A stretch of DNA of 64,000 nucleotides from Rhodospirillaceae bacterium. Lineage in GTDB: Bacteria > Pseudomonadota > Alphaproteobacteria > UBA828. Shown here in pieces: positions 37,443 through 46,211 of this stretch; position 1 is the stretch's first letter, and the number at the start of each line of letters is the position of its first letter. Position numbers and translations under genes: made by a program. The notes below the pieces were generated by a model that saw only the letters and a list, made by a program, of their open reading frames with translations, did no database searches and was not told the DNA's origin. The stretch is taken from the NCBI GenBank assembly GCA_002728135.1, contig PBVE01000005.1, forward strand, positions 1 through 64,000, in the 5' to 3' direction.

Positions 37443-38423
37443 TCATTTGTTACTTAATAAGAGATCAAGTAGACCTACAACACGATTAGCACCCATACCG
37501 TCAACTATTCGCCTGCCAGCATCTGACATAGATACTCTAACCTCTGGATTCTCAATAATTTTATTTGTTATCTTTAATAATTCATTTGGAGGCATATCAC
37601 TACCATCAATTGTTACACCCATACTCGCAGCTCCTTCAATTGTTAAGCGTTGATTTTCGGCTCCCAAAATTGTCAATGAAGGTACTCCTGCTGCAACTCT
37701 TTCAATCAAACTCACACCCCCAGTCCCGATTACTAAATCGGTGTTTTTCAATAAAGAGAACATATCTGGTGCATCTGAAATCACATTTATTTTATTTTTC
37801 CAGCCATGAGTTAAGTCGTAAATATTTTTAAAATTTGGGTCATAACTATCTATAACAAGATTTATATCTAAATGTTTTTTTATCTCTTCAAGCAATTTAA
37901 GTACAAAAATAATTTTTTCTGGTGATTCTGTTCGACCAAGACTCACAAGAATTTTTTTAACTTCAATAGAATAATCCTTTCGTGCAATATTTACGAATTT
38001 TGGATCTATAAGTGCATAGTTAGGGCCTAAAAGAGCTGGGACATCTGAGACTTTGTCTCCCTTTAAGTGGAAAGCACTATTTATCAGAAGACTTGTACCT
38101 TGTGGAACTTCTAAAAAATCATTTATAACAACTACTGGTGAAGCTTTACTAACATATTTCTTAAATTCATCATTAAGTAGCTCATAACCATCAACAATAC
38201 AGCCTGACCAAGGACCATCATTAAGAATATTTTTTTCTGTACATGTAAAACCTTTTTTTTTTAGTCTGGTAGCAGCATCAATAGATTCTTGATCCAACTG
38301 AAAAAAAACGTTGTAACCCTTTTCTCTCATTTCTTCTGCAAGTACAGTACATCTTGCAACATGCCCACGTCCATGGCGAAGATGCGAGCTAACTCGAAAA
38401 AGCCACCGCTTTGTTAAAGGCAC
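37443..38423 (-). CDS. pseG: UDP-2,4-diacetamido-2,4,6-trideoxy-beta-L-altropyranose hydrolase PseG
   Basis: PseG removes UDP from the pseudaminic acid precursor. This MurG/GT-B-like protein begins with FRVSSHLRHGRGHVARCTVLAEEM, where His21 matches the catalytic base in the conserved GxGHxxR segment. INDFLEVPQGTSLLINSA, GPNYALIDPKF, VSLGRTESPEKI and TDLVIGTGGVSLIERVAAGVPSLTI are further family landmarks. 326 residues fits. It overlaps pseC by 10 bases. No acetyltransferase domain is fused to it, consistent with the separate PseH. Confidence 0.9.
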   Translation of the reverse strand: MPLTKRWLFRVSSHLRHGRGHVARCTVLAEEMREKGYNVFFQLDQESIDAATRLKKKGFTCTEKNILNDGPWSGCIVDGYELLNDEFKKYVSKASPVVVINDFLEVPQGTSLLINSAFHLKGDKVSDVPALLGPNYALIDPKFVNIARKDYSIEVKKILVSLGRTESPEKIIFVLKLLEEIKKHLDINLVIDSYDPNFKNIYDLTHGWKNKINVISDAPDMFSLLKNTDLVIGTGGVSLIERVAAGVPSLTILGAENQRLTIEGAASMGVTIDGSDMPPNELLKITNKIIENPEVRVSMSDAGRRIVDGMGANRVVGLLDLLLSNK

Positions 38424-39631
38424 TTATCTACACTCTCACATAATACTTCAATAACTCTATCAACATCAGAATCTTCCATTCTAGGATGAAGTGGCAAACT
38501 TAGAGCTTTTGAATACCAGTTTTCAGAACCAGGTAAACATTGAATGCCATACCTTTCTCGGTAATATGGTTGCATATGAAGTGGTAGATAGTGTACCTGA
38601 GTACCTATACCTTGATTCTTCATATGATGCACCACTGATGCTCTATCACAACCTAGACCTTCAAAATCAACTAAGATTACGTAAAGGTGCCAAGCAACCG
38701 TCTCACATAAAGTTCTTCTTACTGGTTTGACAAATGGTTTTAACCAATTTGGCATTGCAGATATTGCTGAATCATACTTACTAGCTAAAATATTTCGTCT
38801 CTTTACAAATAATTCAAGCTTAGACAATTGCTGTTTAGCCAAAGCTGCATGAATATCAGATAGTCTATAATTGAATCCTGGAGTTAACATTTCATAATAC
38901 CAAGGATTGATTTCTTTGTTGCTAGAAAATGCCAGGTCAGGGTAAAGAAAATTTTCTCTTATAATGCCATGATTTTGCATTAAACGCATATTCTGAGCAA
39001 TTTTCGGATCACGTGTCGTTACTATACCACCTTCTCCTCCAGCTATAGCTTTAACAGGATGAAGTGAAAAAATTGTTGCTGAACTTTTAGAACATCTTCC
39101 TACATAATCTCCCATTGAATCTATACTACCTAAAGCATGACAAGCATCTTCTATAATTTGAGCACCTGATTCCGATGCAACTTTAGAAATAGCGTCCATC
39201 TCAGAAATTTGTCCGGACATATGTACTGCAGTTATAGCTGAAATTTTTTTTCCTGAACGTTCTATAGCAGAACTGATATTATCTGCATTTGCTAAGCCAG
39301 TTTCAGGGTCAACATCTGAAAAGATTATTTCTGCACCAACGTGTCTTGCCATGTTAGCAGTTGACAAAAAAGTTACAGCTGGGACTACAACATAATCTCC
39401 TTGCTTAAGACCCATGGAGAGATATGCAAGATGAAGTGCTGCTGATCCACTCGAACAACTAACGGCATGCGGAACATCTAAAAACTTGGAAAATTCAGAT
39501 TCTAATTCTTTAACTTTAGGGCCTGTAGTTAAAAAGTCACTTTTTAAAACTGATACTACAGCTTCTATGTCATCATCTTCAATAGTTTGCCTACCATAAG
39601 GTAAAAATCTTCTTTTTCCTTTCTTAGTCAT
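38414..39631 (-). CDS. pseC: UDP-4-keto-6-deoxy-AltNAc aminotransferase PseC
   Basis: PseC is a PLP-dependent DegT/DnrJ/EryC1 aminotransferase that installs the 4-amino group in the pseudaminic route. It opens with FLPYGRQTIEDDDIEAVVSVLKSDFLTTGPKVKELE, then shows CSSGSAALHLAYLS, EDACHALGS, and FSLHPVKAIAGGEGG with the PLP-binding lysine in HPVK. The C-terminus has VHYLPLHMQPYYRERYG. Its 405 residues and its position between pseB (8-base overlap) and pseG (10-base overlap) make the assignment firm. Confidence 0.94.
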   Translation of the reverse strand: MTKKGKRRFLPYGRQTIEDDDIEAVVSVLKSDFLTTGPKVKELESEFSKFLDVPHAVSCSSGSAALHLAYLSMGLKQGDYVVVPAVTFLSTANMARHVGAEIIFSDVDPETGLANADNISSAIERSGKKISAITAVHMSGQISEMDAISKVASESGAQIIEDACHALGSIDSMGDYVGRCSKSSATIFSLHPVKAIAGGEGGIVTTRDPKIAQNMRLMQNHGIIRENFLYPDLAFSSNKEINPWYYEMLTPGFNYRLSDIHAALAKQQLSKLELFVKRRNILASKYDSAISAMPNWLKPFVKPVRRTLCETVAWHLYVILVDFEGLGCDRASVVHHMKNQGIGTQVHYLPLHMQPYYRERYGIQCLPGSENWYSKALSLPLHPRMEDSDVDRVIEVLCESVDKCL

Positions 39632-40658
39632 TTAGTTCAATATCCATTATCATTTGATTTAAATCATCTACACTGAGCCATTCCGTATTGTTATTACTTG
39701 AATATTCAAAATTTTCATCAACTGGTCCCACATCACTACTACTTTTAAGATGAGCGTTTGACCAAAAAGCAAATGCTGGCTCAATTACATATCGATCTTT
39801 AAGTTCCAAAGTTGTTCGTCCATCGTCGATGGTAATCATTGTCTCGTGAAGTTTTTCTCCTGGTCTAATGCCTACAATATTATGATTTAGATCAGGTGCT
39901 AGCGTTTTTGCTATATCAACTACTTTCATGCTCGGGATTTTTGGTACAAAGATTTCTCCACCATTCATTATTGATAAGGAAGAAAGAACAAAATTCACAC
40001 CCTGCTGAAGAGTTATCCAGAATCTTGTCATCTCAGGATGGGTTATTGGTAAAGACTCTACACCATTTGTTATTAATTGCTTAAAATAAGGAATTACACT
40101 ACCTCTTGAACCTATAACATTCCCATATCTGACAACTGAAAATCTTGTGTCTTGAGAACCAGAAATGTTGTTTGCTGCAACAAAGATCTTGTCCGATGCT
40201 AGCTTACTAGCTCCATATAAATTTATAGGACTAGCTGCTTTATCAGTAGATAGTGATACGATTTTTGAAACACCTGCTCTAAGGGAAGCTTTAACAACAT
40301 TCTCAGCACCATGTATATTCGTCTTAACACACTCAAATGGATTGTATTCAGCTGCGGGTACCTGCTTAAGAGCTGCTGCATGAATAACTATATCTACTTC
40401 ACGCATTGCCAATTCAAGCCTTTCAGGGTCCCTTACATCACCAATAAAGAATCTAACTCTATCTTTATGTTCTTTAGGTATTGTTTGTTCCATATGGTAT
40501 TGCTTCAATTCATCCCTTGAAAAAATTATAATTCTATTAGGTGCCCAATGGTCCAAAATATTTTTTACAAATGCCTGCCCAAATGAACCAGTACCTCCGG
40601 TAATTAATAAACTCGTGCCATTCAAATCTGGTGTAGGTGTGTCAAAAATTCTATTCAT
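39624..40658 (-). CDS. pseB: UDP-GlcNAc 4,6-dehydratase (5-inverting) PseB
   Basis: PseB starts the pseudaminic pathway by dehydrating and C5-epimerising UDP-GlcNAc. The Rossmann loop is LLITGGTGSFGQAF. Family-specific segments are IIIFSRDELKQYHME, FFIGDVRDPERL, IHAAALKQVPAAEYNP and VSLSTDKAASPINLYGASKLASDK, which includes the active-site Asp-Lys and the Tyr-x3-Lys. FWITLQQGV and GEIFVPKIPSMK are typical of PseB and FlaA1 proteins. It has 344 residues, no membrane segments, and lies directly upstream of pseC. Confidence 0.95.
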   Translation of the reverse strand: MNRIFDTPTPDLNGTSLLITGGTGSFGQAFVKNILDHWAPNRIIIFSRDELKQYHMEQTIPKEHKDRVRFFIGDVRDPERLELAMREVDIVIHAAALKQVPAAEYNPFECVKTNIHGAENVVKASLRAGVSKIVSLSTDKAASPINLYGASKLASDKIFVAANNISGSQDTRFSVVRYGNVIGSRGSVIPYFKQLITNGVESLPITHPEMTRFWITLQQGVNFVLSSLSIMNGGEIFVPKIPSMKVVDIAKTLAPDLNHNIVGIRPGEKLHETMITIDDGRTTLELKDRYVIEPAFAFWSNAHLKSSSDVGPVDENFEYSSNNNTEWLSVDDLNQMIMDIELND

Positions 40659-40704
40659 TTGTTAAATCCATCTAAATTTACTTATCTAAGCATCAAGTAA
40701 ACAT

Positions 40705-42516
40705 TTAATTATTGATTATATCAGTGCCTCTTTGTTTCTGAAACGCCTTGGCATACCAACCATCTTCTAAAAGGAGTTTCTGATGATCACCCTCAGCAGT
40801 AATAACTCCTGATTGAAGGACAACAATCTTGTCAGCCATAGCAACAGTTGAGAGTCTATGAGCAATAACAATAATTGTAATATCAGTTTCTCTTCTTATT
40901 CTTAATAGTGCTTCTCGAAACAAAGCTTCAGAGTCGGCATCTTGATTGCTTGTAGGTTCATCTAGCAAAAGAATTGGTGCTCTGCGAACTAAAGCTCTTG
41001 CTAAATCTATTCTTTGTCTTTGACCTCCTGATAATCGTACACCGCTTTCTCCTACTATAGTATTATAACCATCAGGTAATGACTCTATAAAATTTGCAGC
41101 ATTTGCAAGTTTTGCAGCATCACGCACTTCATTAAGTGTTGCGTTAGATTTTCCATATCTAATATGTTCTGCAATTGATACATTAAAGATTTGAGGCACT
41201 TGTGGAGCACTTGAAATGCCAGCTCGTAACTTATCCAAGGCAAATTCATTAATATTAATATCATCTACGAATATTGACCCTTGGTCAGTTCGACGCAGAC
41301 GTGGAATCATGTCTATTAAAGTAGACTTGCCAGCTCCCGATGGCCCAACAATTGCAGATAATTTACCAGCAGGAAAGCTTACAGTTACTCCTTGTAATGC
41401 CGTTACATTGTTTGTCTTATCGTAAGAAAAATATACATTCTCAAATCGAAAATGTTTTAACATCTTAGTAAACGGTTTCTCTCCTGAAAATAATTCTTTT
41501 GCAGAAATCATCTCATGCATACGCTCAGTAATTGAATGATGGGCTGCCCTAGTTGCCCTATTTGACTGACGCGTACGAGCTATCTCCTTAACCATGGGCA
41601 AAAGTCGAATGACAATTACAAGAAACATTCCAATATGTTCAATTTTCAAACCAAAGTGTTCAATACTTACAAATATCAAAACATACGCTGCTGCAATCAC
41701 CATTGGTTCCATAACCACATCAACACGAGCAACAAGAGTAAACAACCTATACAATGTATCTCTTTGGCGTGTTGTGAGTGTTCTCATTTGATCGCTTTCA
41801 GCTCGCTCCATGCCAGCCAAGCGAACCAAACGTGATAAATGTAACCTCTCAATTAAAAACGAAGACATTTTCTGGTTAGCTTTAACAACCTCCGCTCCAG
41901 CAACATCAGACTTCTTCATTTGTGTTCTAAGTATTAATAACGCTAGGCCAAAGATAGCTATGGCTGTAAGTGTCATTGGAACAGAAAGAGCAAAAAGACC
42001 AGCTACATATATTGAGATAACGATTAACAATCCTGCCAACATAATTTCTCCAAACATATAGTCTGCCGCTCTCTGTAAATCTGTTGTTAGATCATTAATT
42101 AGTCCTCCTGATTCAGCTTTGTCTTGGTAAGAAATTTCAGTGTGCAAATAATTTTCAAAGGCGTCTGCTCTCATACGCGTAATCATACTTTCTTTGGCAA
42201 AAGCCTGAGCTAAAAGTCTTATATAAGTAAAAACCTGTCTTAGTAGTAGAAAAATTAAAGATGTAATCAAAAGAGTTGCTAGATCAGGAATCAAACTAAA
42301 AAAAGAATAAAACTCTATAAGCCAATTCCAATATTTATTCTCTGTAGCAAGTATTGTTAGATCCCCACCAGATTGAATAAATTGAAAAACTGGCATTAGA
42401 ATTATGAGACTTGAAAGTTCCATAATTGTGCCCAGCAACTGTAAAGAGAGAAGCAATGCAACCGTTTTACGCGGCAGATGCATTTCACCTGCTTCTTTTA
42501 TCAAGCGCAAATACAT
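40705..42516 (-). CDS. ABC exporter (fused permease-ATPase), possible glycolipid flippase
   Basis: An N-terminal exporter-type membrane domain (about residues 1-325, several hydrophobic helices such as LSLQLLGTIMELSSLIILMPVFQFI) is fused to an ATPase domain. Walker A is VGPSGAGKST, the signature is LSGGQRQR, and Walker B is ILLLDEPTSNQD followed by IVIAHRLST. The 603-residue half-transporter layout is that of MsbA, PglK and capsule or protein exporters. As no Wzx or Wzy is visible in the cluster, it is a candidate lipid-linked glycan flippase. That is inference from context. It lies between ptmE and pseB, 14 and 46 bases away. Confidence 0.9.
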   Translation of the reverse strand: MYLRLIKEAGEMHLPRKTVALLLSLQLLGTIMELSSLIILMPVFQFIQSGGDLTILATENKYWNWLIEFYSFFSLIPDLATLLITSLIFLLLRQVFTYIRLLAQAFAKESMITRMRADAFENYLHTEISYQDKAESGGLINDLTTDLQRAADYMFGEIMLAGLLIVISIYVAGLFALSVPMTLTAIAIFGLALLILRTQMKKSDVAGAEVVKANQKMSSFLIERLHLSRLVRLAGMERAESDQMRTLTTRQRDTLYRLFTLVARVDVVMEPMVIAAAYVLIFVSIEHFGLKIEHIGMFLVIVIRLLPMVKEIARTRQSNRATRAAHHSITERMHEMISAKELFSGEKPFTKMLKHFRFENVYFSYDKTNNVTALQGVTVSFPAGKLSAIVGPSGAGKSTLIDMIPRLRRTDQGSIFVDDININEFALDKLRAGISSAPQVPQIFNVSIAEHIRYGKSNATLNEVRDAAKLANAANFIESLPDGYNTIVGESGVRLSGGQRQRIDLARALVRRAPILLLDEPTSNQDADSEALFREALLRIRRETDITIIVIAHRLSTVAMADKIVVLQSGVITAEGDHQKLLLEDGWYAKAFQKQRGTDIINN

Positions 42517-42530
42517 AAGGTGAACTTTAG

Positions 42531-43583
42531 CTATTGCTCCAAATTATTGTCGAGTTTATCATTTGCTTCTTCTAGATCTCTCGGATGGCCCACATCAGTC
42601 CAATATTCATGAATAGGAAATATTCCAATTTTCATGCCAAGCTCTCGTGATTGATTTAATAAACTTGGCATATCTAGAGATTTTTCCCGCGATACTAACG
42701 ATTGAATTTCTGATGAGATGTAATAAATACCTGCAGCAACAAAATTTCTAACTGTTGGCTTCTCTTCAATTCCAGAAAAAATTCCATCACTGCCGTAACG
42801 TATAACCCCGAATGGTATTTTAACCTCATGGTGAGCAACCGCTACAGTCGCCATTAGTTCATTCCTAAGATGAAAATCGTGCAATGCTGTCAAATCAACA
42901 TTGCTTATAACATCACCATTAATAACAAGAACTGGAGCTCCACCGAGATTAGGAAGGTTACCTATGGCACCTGCGGTATCTAACGGAGTATTTTCTTCAA
43001 TTATAGTTATTTTAGATTTCCAATTCCTATCATTAATAAAATCCTTAATTTTAGCACCATGATAGTGCACTGATATAAATATATTTTTAACTGAAGCGGC
43101 CTCTAGACTTTTTAACACATGTTCAAGGATTGGCTGTCCACCCACATTCAAAAGAGGCTTAGGTAAATTTTTTGTTTTTTCTCCTAACCTTTTCCCAAAG
43201 CCTCCTGCCATTATTAATGCATGTGAAATGCCTGTATCTGGACCCCTTACCAAGACCTCTACAACAACTCCATAATCATCTAATATTGGAAGAAAAGTTC
43301 TTAATCTTTTGTCGTCAACAAGACAATGTCTATTTTTTTCATGGTCACCTTCATTCCCTGAAAGAAAGTTTTTGTGCATCGAAAGCTCAACCTTATTGTC
43401 AAGAGATAAACCACTTAACAATGCTCGCCTTATATCACCATCAGTAAGTGTTCCAAGTAACCTACCTTCTGAGTCAACTACCAATTGAAATACATATTCT
43501 GTTGAATTTAAGCGTTCCAATACTTTTTGAATCGTATCTCCTGGGGCACATAAATATTGATTTAGATTTTTTATACTGACCAT
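42531..43583 (-). CDS. ptmE: CBS-domain nucleotidyltransferase, probable GlcN-1-P guanylyltransferase PtmE
   Basis: A pair of CBS-like motifs occupies residues 1-120 (GRLLGTLTDGDIRRALLSG is clear). The sugar-nucleotidyltransferase domain follows, with ALIMAGGFGKRLGEKTKNLPKPLLNVGGQPILEHVL, VLVINGDVISNVDL, and the C-terminal WTDVGHPRDLEEAN. This CBS plus NTP-transferase architecture is that of Campylobacter PtmE, which makes GDP-glucosamine for legionaminic acid. Its presence with a LegB-type dehydratase supports the GDP-linked route. The actual nucleotide and sugar are inferred. It has 350 residues and lies between the ABC exporter and the two orphan proteins. Confidence 0.85.
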   Translation of the reverse strand: MVSIKNLNQYLCAPGDTIQKVLERLNSTEYVFQLVVDSEGRLLGTLTDGDIRRALLSGLSLDNKVELSMHKNFLSGNEGDHEKNRHCLVDDKRLRTFLPILDDYGVVVEVLVRGPDTGISHALIMAGGFGKRLGEKTKNLPKPLLNVGGQPILEHVLKSLEAASVKNIFISVHYHGAKIKDFINDRNWKSKITIIEENTPLDTAGAIGNLPNLGGAPVLVINGDVISNVDLTALHDFHLRNELMATVAVAHHEVKIPFGVIRYGSDGIFSGIEEKPTVRNFVAAGIYYISSEIQSLVSREKSLDMPSLLNQSRELGMKIGIFPIHEYWTDVGHPRDLEEANDKLDNNLEQ

Positions 43584-43600
43584 CTTGTAAAATTACCTTT

Positions 43601-44428
43601 TCACTTTATCCAACCTCGACGCATCAACCACTTTCCAAGCCGTAAACGTAGCCACTGAGTTGCAGGAAAATGTGTTGGTTCTCCACGATATGGATCCAGA
43701 TGTTCATGATCAGAAATGTTTGTTGGATCCTTGAATGAATGTTTAACATTAAACGTAATAACTCGATTGGTAGCTGTAATTTGTATCTGTCCTGCCCACA
43801 TCTCTTCACCTTTTAATAAAAGTGGTGCTAAAGAAATCATTTGACTGCTTAATGGTGAAACTCGTATACCCAATATTGATCGATTATCATCTGAAATGAT
43901 TGTTGCCTTCAGAGGTTTTCGGTAAGGATTGATAAAAATTATACTTTCTCCATAATCTTTTTCCCTGTCGAGTCTTACAACAGGGTATCCATCAACATAC
44001 TGTCCATACTCAGCAATTTGAGAGATAACCGGTGGTGAAGCATATAAATAAGCATTGTCAGAAAAAAAAGATTTTTTTCCTTCTCGGGAGTAAATAGAAT
44101 AGAAAGGTAAGACGTGGTTGGTCCTAAACAATGGTGTGTTATCTTTTATACGAAAACTATTTTCTAAATAACCGCTTACACCTTTCTCCAGACAATTATG
44201 CCATATAAATTGTTTTGCAAATGGACTTTTTAAGCTTCCGTTCATGAAAACATGTTCATATTCCGTAGAATCTATACATTGGCCTTCTGAATACACATTA
44301 ATTGTATGCATCACTTGTCCATTCCCATTTAAAAGATTATTGGACACTTTGTTTAATGGGGTTGGCACAACACAATCATATCCTGAAGGTAACGAGGAGA
44401 TGCTTGGTATCATATAGGAGTAGGGCAC
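43601..44428 (-). CDS. uncharacterised beta-rich protein, partner of the Bfd-domain protein
   Basis: I do not recognise a family for this 275-residue protein. It has no signal peptide or membrane segment. Secondary structure looks strand-rich: SIIFINPYRKPLKATIISD, GIRVSPLSSQMISLAPLLL and MWAGQIQITATNRVITFNV are alternating hydrophobic segments. An asparagine-histidine-rich middle (HVLPFYSIYSREGKK) and a basic, Trp/Arg-rich C-terminus (WLRLRLGKWLMRRGWIK) stand out, the latter suiting membrane-surface contact. The final 100 residues resemble in pattern the C-terminal half of the next gene's product, so the two may share a domain. It is 4 bases downstream of that gene and 17 upstream of ptmE. 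Confidence 0.6.
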   Translation of the reverse strand: MPYSYMIPSISSLPSGYDCVVPTPLNKVSNNLLNGNGQVMHTINVYSEGQCIDSTEYEHVFMNGSLKSPFAKQFIWHNCLEKGVSGYLENSFRIKDNTPLFRTNHVLPFYSIYSREGKKSFFSDNAYLYASPPVISQIAEYGQYVDGYPVVRLDREKDYGESIIFINPYRKPLKATIISDDNRSILGIRVSPLSSQMISLAPLLLKGEEMWAGQIQITATNRVITFNVKHSFKDPTNISDHEHLDPYRGEPTHFPATQWLRLRLGKWLMRRGWIK

Positions 44429-44432
44429 TTAC

Positions 44433-45491
44433 TTACCTATGATCGATTGAAAATTGGTCAAGGTTAGCCGATCCACATAATAAATAAACACGACATGAAC
44501 GTTCTGTTTTAACATTTATTGAAAAAGGCTTTTCCGAGAGAGCCTTTGATAATAATTCGTCACAATTAATTTCATAAACTTCTGTTCCGTGAGCAGGCAA
44601 ATATAAATTATCGACTGTTTTTGGAGCTAAACCTGAAGGATATAATTCAAACGGGAGAGATATACTGACAGATTGTGGGCGATGAAAGGTATTAACTAAA
44701 ACAAAAAACAGTCTTTGATCATTAGGTCTATTCTGAACAGTAAACCATGTGTCTCCTGGTCCAACATCACCTTGTGCATGAAGCGCACATGCACCCTTGG
44801 GAGCAAGTATCTCAAATTGTGGACGGATTGTACCACGCATAGCTGGATAAACTGCATGAGTGTTTATATATGCGGCGCCAACAGTCAGGGGTTTTGAATC
44901 ATATGTCAGGTGCTTGTCCAGTCGTAATTTTAATTCATCACCTAACCCAACCAATAATTTTTTCTTACATATACAACGTCCTTTTTTATCCCTGATTTTC
45001 AGTGTCACTTTTATTGGTGCACTTTTGCGCTCACTAAATAGAAGGTCATGATTGGTAATTGTGAGCCACGTCTCTATAGAACTACCCTTGATAATTGGAA
45101 TAAAGTTTGTTGGCGCCCATGCAATTGGAGGAGCTATAGAGTCAATTGCTTTATAGAACTGCTGCTTGATATTGATTGAACTTTTATTTTTAAGATTTAA
45201 ACGATCAACTTCTTTTTCGTATTTTTTGTAGTTTTGTGACTTTGCCTTTACAAAAAAATATTCTAAATCAAGTAGGCAAGCAGTACAAGTATTACCAGCT
45301 TCAGTTTTAATAAGAATATCTCCAAAACTTTGATCGTTAAGCTCTCTTACCATTCTTTCAAAGTCATTAAGTTTAAGATTAGCACAAGCACATATAATTT
45401 GTTCTGGATCACTTTTATTGTTTTCAGAATCAGCAACATGTTTGTTGTTAACAGATGTTTTATCAAAGATATTTTGGGAAGGGTCTTTCAT
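44433..45491 (-). CDS. orphan protein with N-terminal Bfd-like [2Fe-2S] motif
   Basis: Residues 34-72 contain Cys34-x-Cys36 and Cys69-x2-Cys72, separated by 32 residues, with ICACANLKLNDFERMVREL and GNTCTACLLDLEYFF. This matches the Cys pattern of bacterioferritin-associated ferredoxin (CxC, about 31 residues, CxxC), so a [2Fe-2S] cluster is likely. From about residue 120 a long region with strand patterns follows (TWLTITNHDLLFSERKSAPIKVTLKI, LFFVLVNTFHRPQSVSISLPFELY). I know no protein of this fusion type. No transmembrane segment is seen. It lies between legF and the beta-rich partner, inside the legionaminic part of the operon. A redox or iron-sulfur role in glycan modification is only a guess. 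Confidence 0.65.
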   Translation of the reverse strand: MKDPSQNIFDKTSVNNKHVADSENNKSDPEQIICACANLKLNDFERMVRELNDQSFGDILIKTEAGNTCTACLLDLEYFFVKAKSQNYKKYEKEVDRLNLKNKSSINIKQQFYKAIDSIAPPIAWAPTNFIPIIKGSSIETWLTITNHDLLFSERKSAPIKVTLKIRDKKGRCICKKKLLVGLGDELKLRLDKHLTYDSKPLTVGAAYINTHAVYPAMRGTIRPQFEILAPKGACALHAQGDVGPGDTWFTVQNRPNDQRLFFVLVNTFHRPQSVSISLPFELYPSGLAPKTVDNLYLPAHGTEVYEINCDELLSKALSEKPFSINVKTERSCRVYLLCGSANLDQFSIDHR

Positions 45492-45521
45492 AAATATTCT
45501 ATCATTAATTCTTTTAGTTAT

Positions 45522-46211
45522 TCATTCAGGGTTATTTTCTAAATAACTCTCAAGTAGCTCTGCCATTTTCCAATCATAGCTGGTATCAATATCTATAGAT
45601 CTTAATGGGTCAGTAACCAATGGGTGAATTGGTTCCGCAAACAAACTGTGCTCTCTCCTTAGAGCTTTAGTACGAGTAAGATATATTGCACCATTTGGGA
45701 TATAAAAAGGTTTACTATCTTTTTCGCAAATTTTTACTGCATGACCAGACATAGATAAGTTATAAATCTCGCTTGATGAAATCTCCATAGCTGACATTGA
45801 AATTACACTCTCTATGTCTTCTCGACTTTTTAAACATTCTAAAGCCTCTATGAGCATTTTTTTACTTCTGAATGGAGAAGTAGGCTGCAATAGCATAACT
45901 TTATCGGGATCATGACCGTTTTTATTTTTAAACCAATCAAGTGCATGAATAACAACATCGATAGTTGGAGATTTGTCTTCTGAAATATTTTCTGGTCTAA
46001 AAAATGGTACTTGCATTCCTTCTTTAAGGCCTTCCTCAGCAATTAATTTACTATCAGTAGACAGAATAATGGGAGCATCTATTCCCGATCTATTTACAAC
46101 ATCTGCTACCCTCTTAATTAACGAACATCCACCTAGCTCACGCAAATTTTTATTGGGCAAGCGCTTAGATCCACCTCGTGCTGGAACTAATATCATTAAC
46201 GGTATATTCAT
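45522..46211 (-). CDS. legF: CMP-legionaminic acid (acylneuraminate) cytidylyltransferase LegF
   Basis: This 229-residue CMP-NulO synthetase has the motif LVPARGGSKRLPNKNLRELGGCSLI at the N-terminus, then LLQPTSPFRSKKML and the C-terminal DIDTSYDWKMAE. It is clearly different from PseF (34% or so would be my guess by eye, but no alignment was made). The neighbouring legionaminic genes and the amidotransferase trio suggest legionaminic acid or its acetamidino form as substrate. It overlaps the WbpG-like gene by one base. Confidence 0.88.
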   Translation of the reverse strand: MNIPLMILVPARGGSKRLPNKNLRELGGCSLIKRVADVVNRSGIDAPIILSTDSKLIAEEGLKEGMQVPFFRPENISEDKSPTIDVVIHALDWFKNKNGHDPDKVMLLQPTSPFRSKKMLIEALECLKSREDIESVISMSAMEISSSEIYNLSMSGHAVKICEKDSKPFYIPNGAIYLTRTKALRREHSLFAEPIHPLVTDPLRSIDIDTSYDWKMAELLESYLENNPE

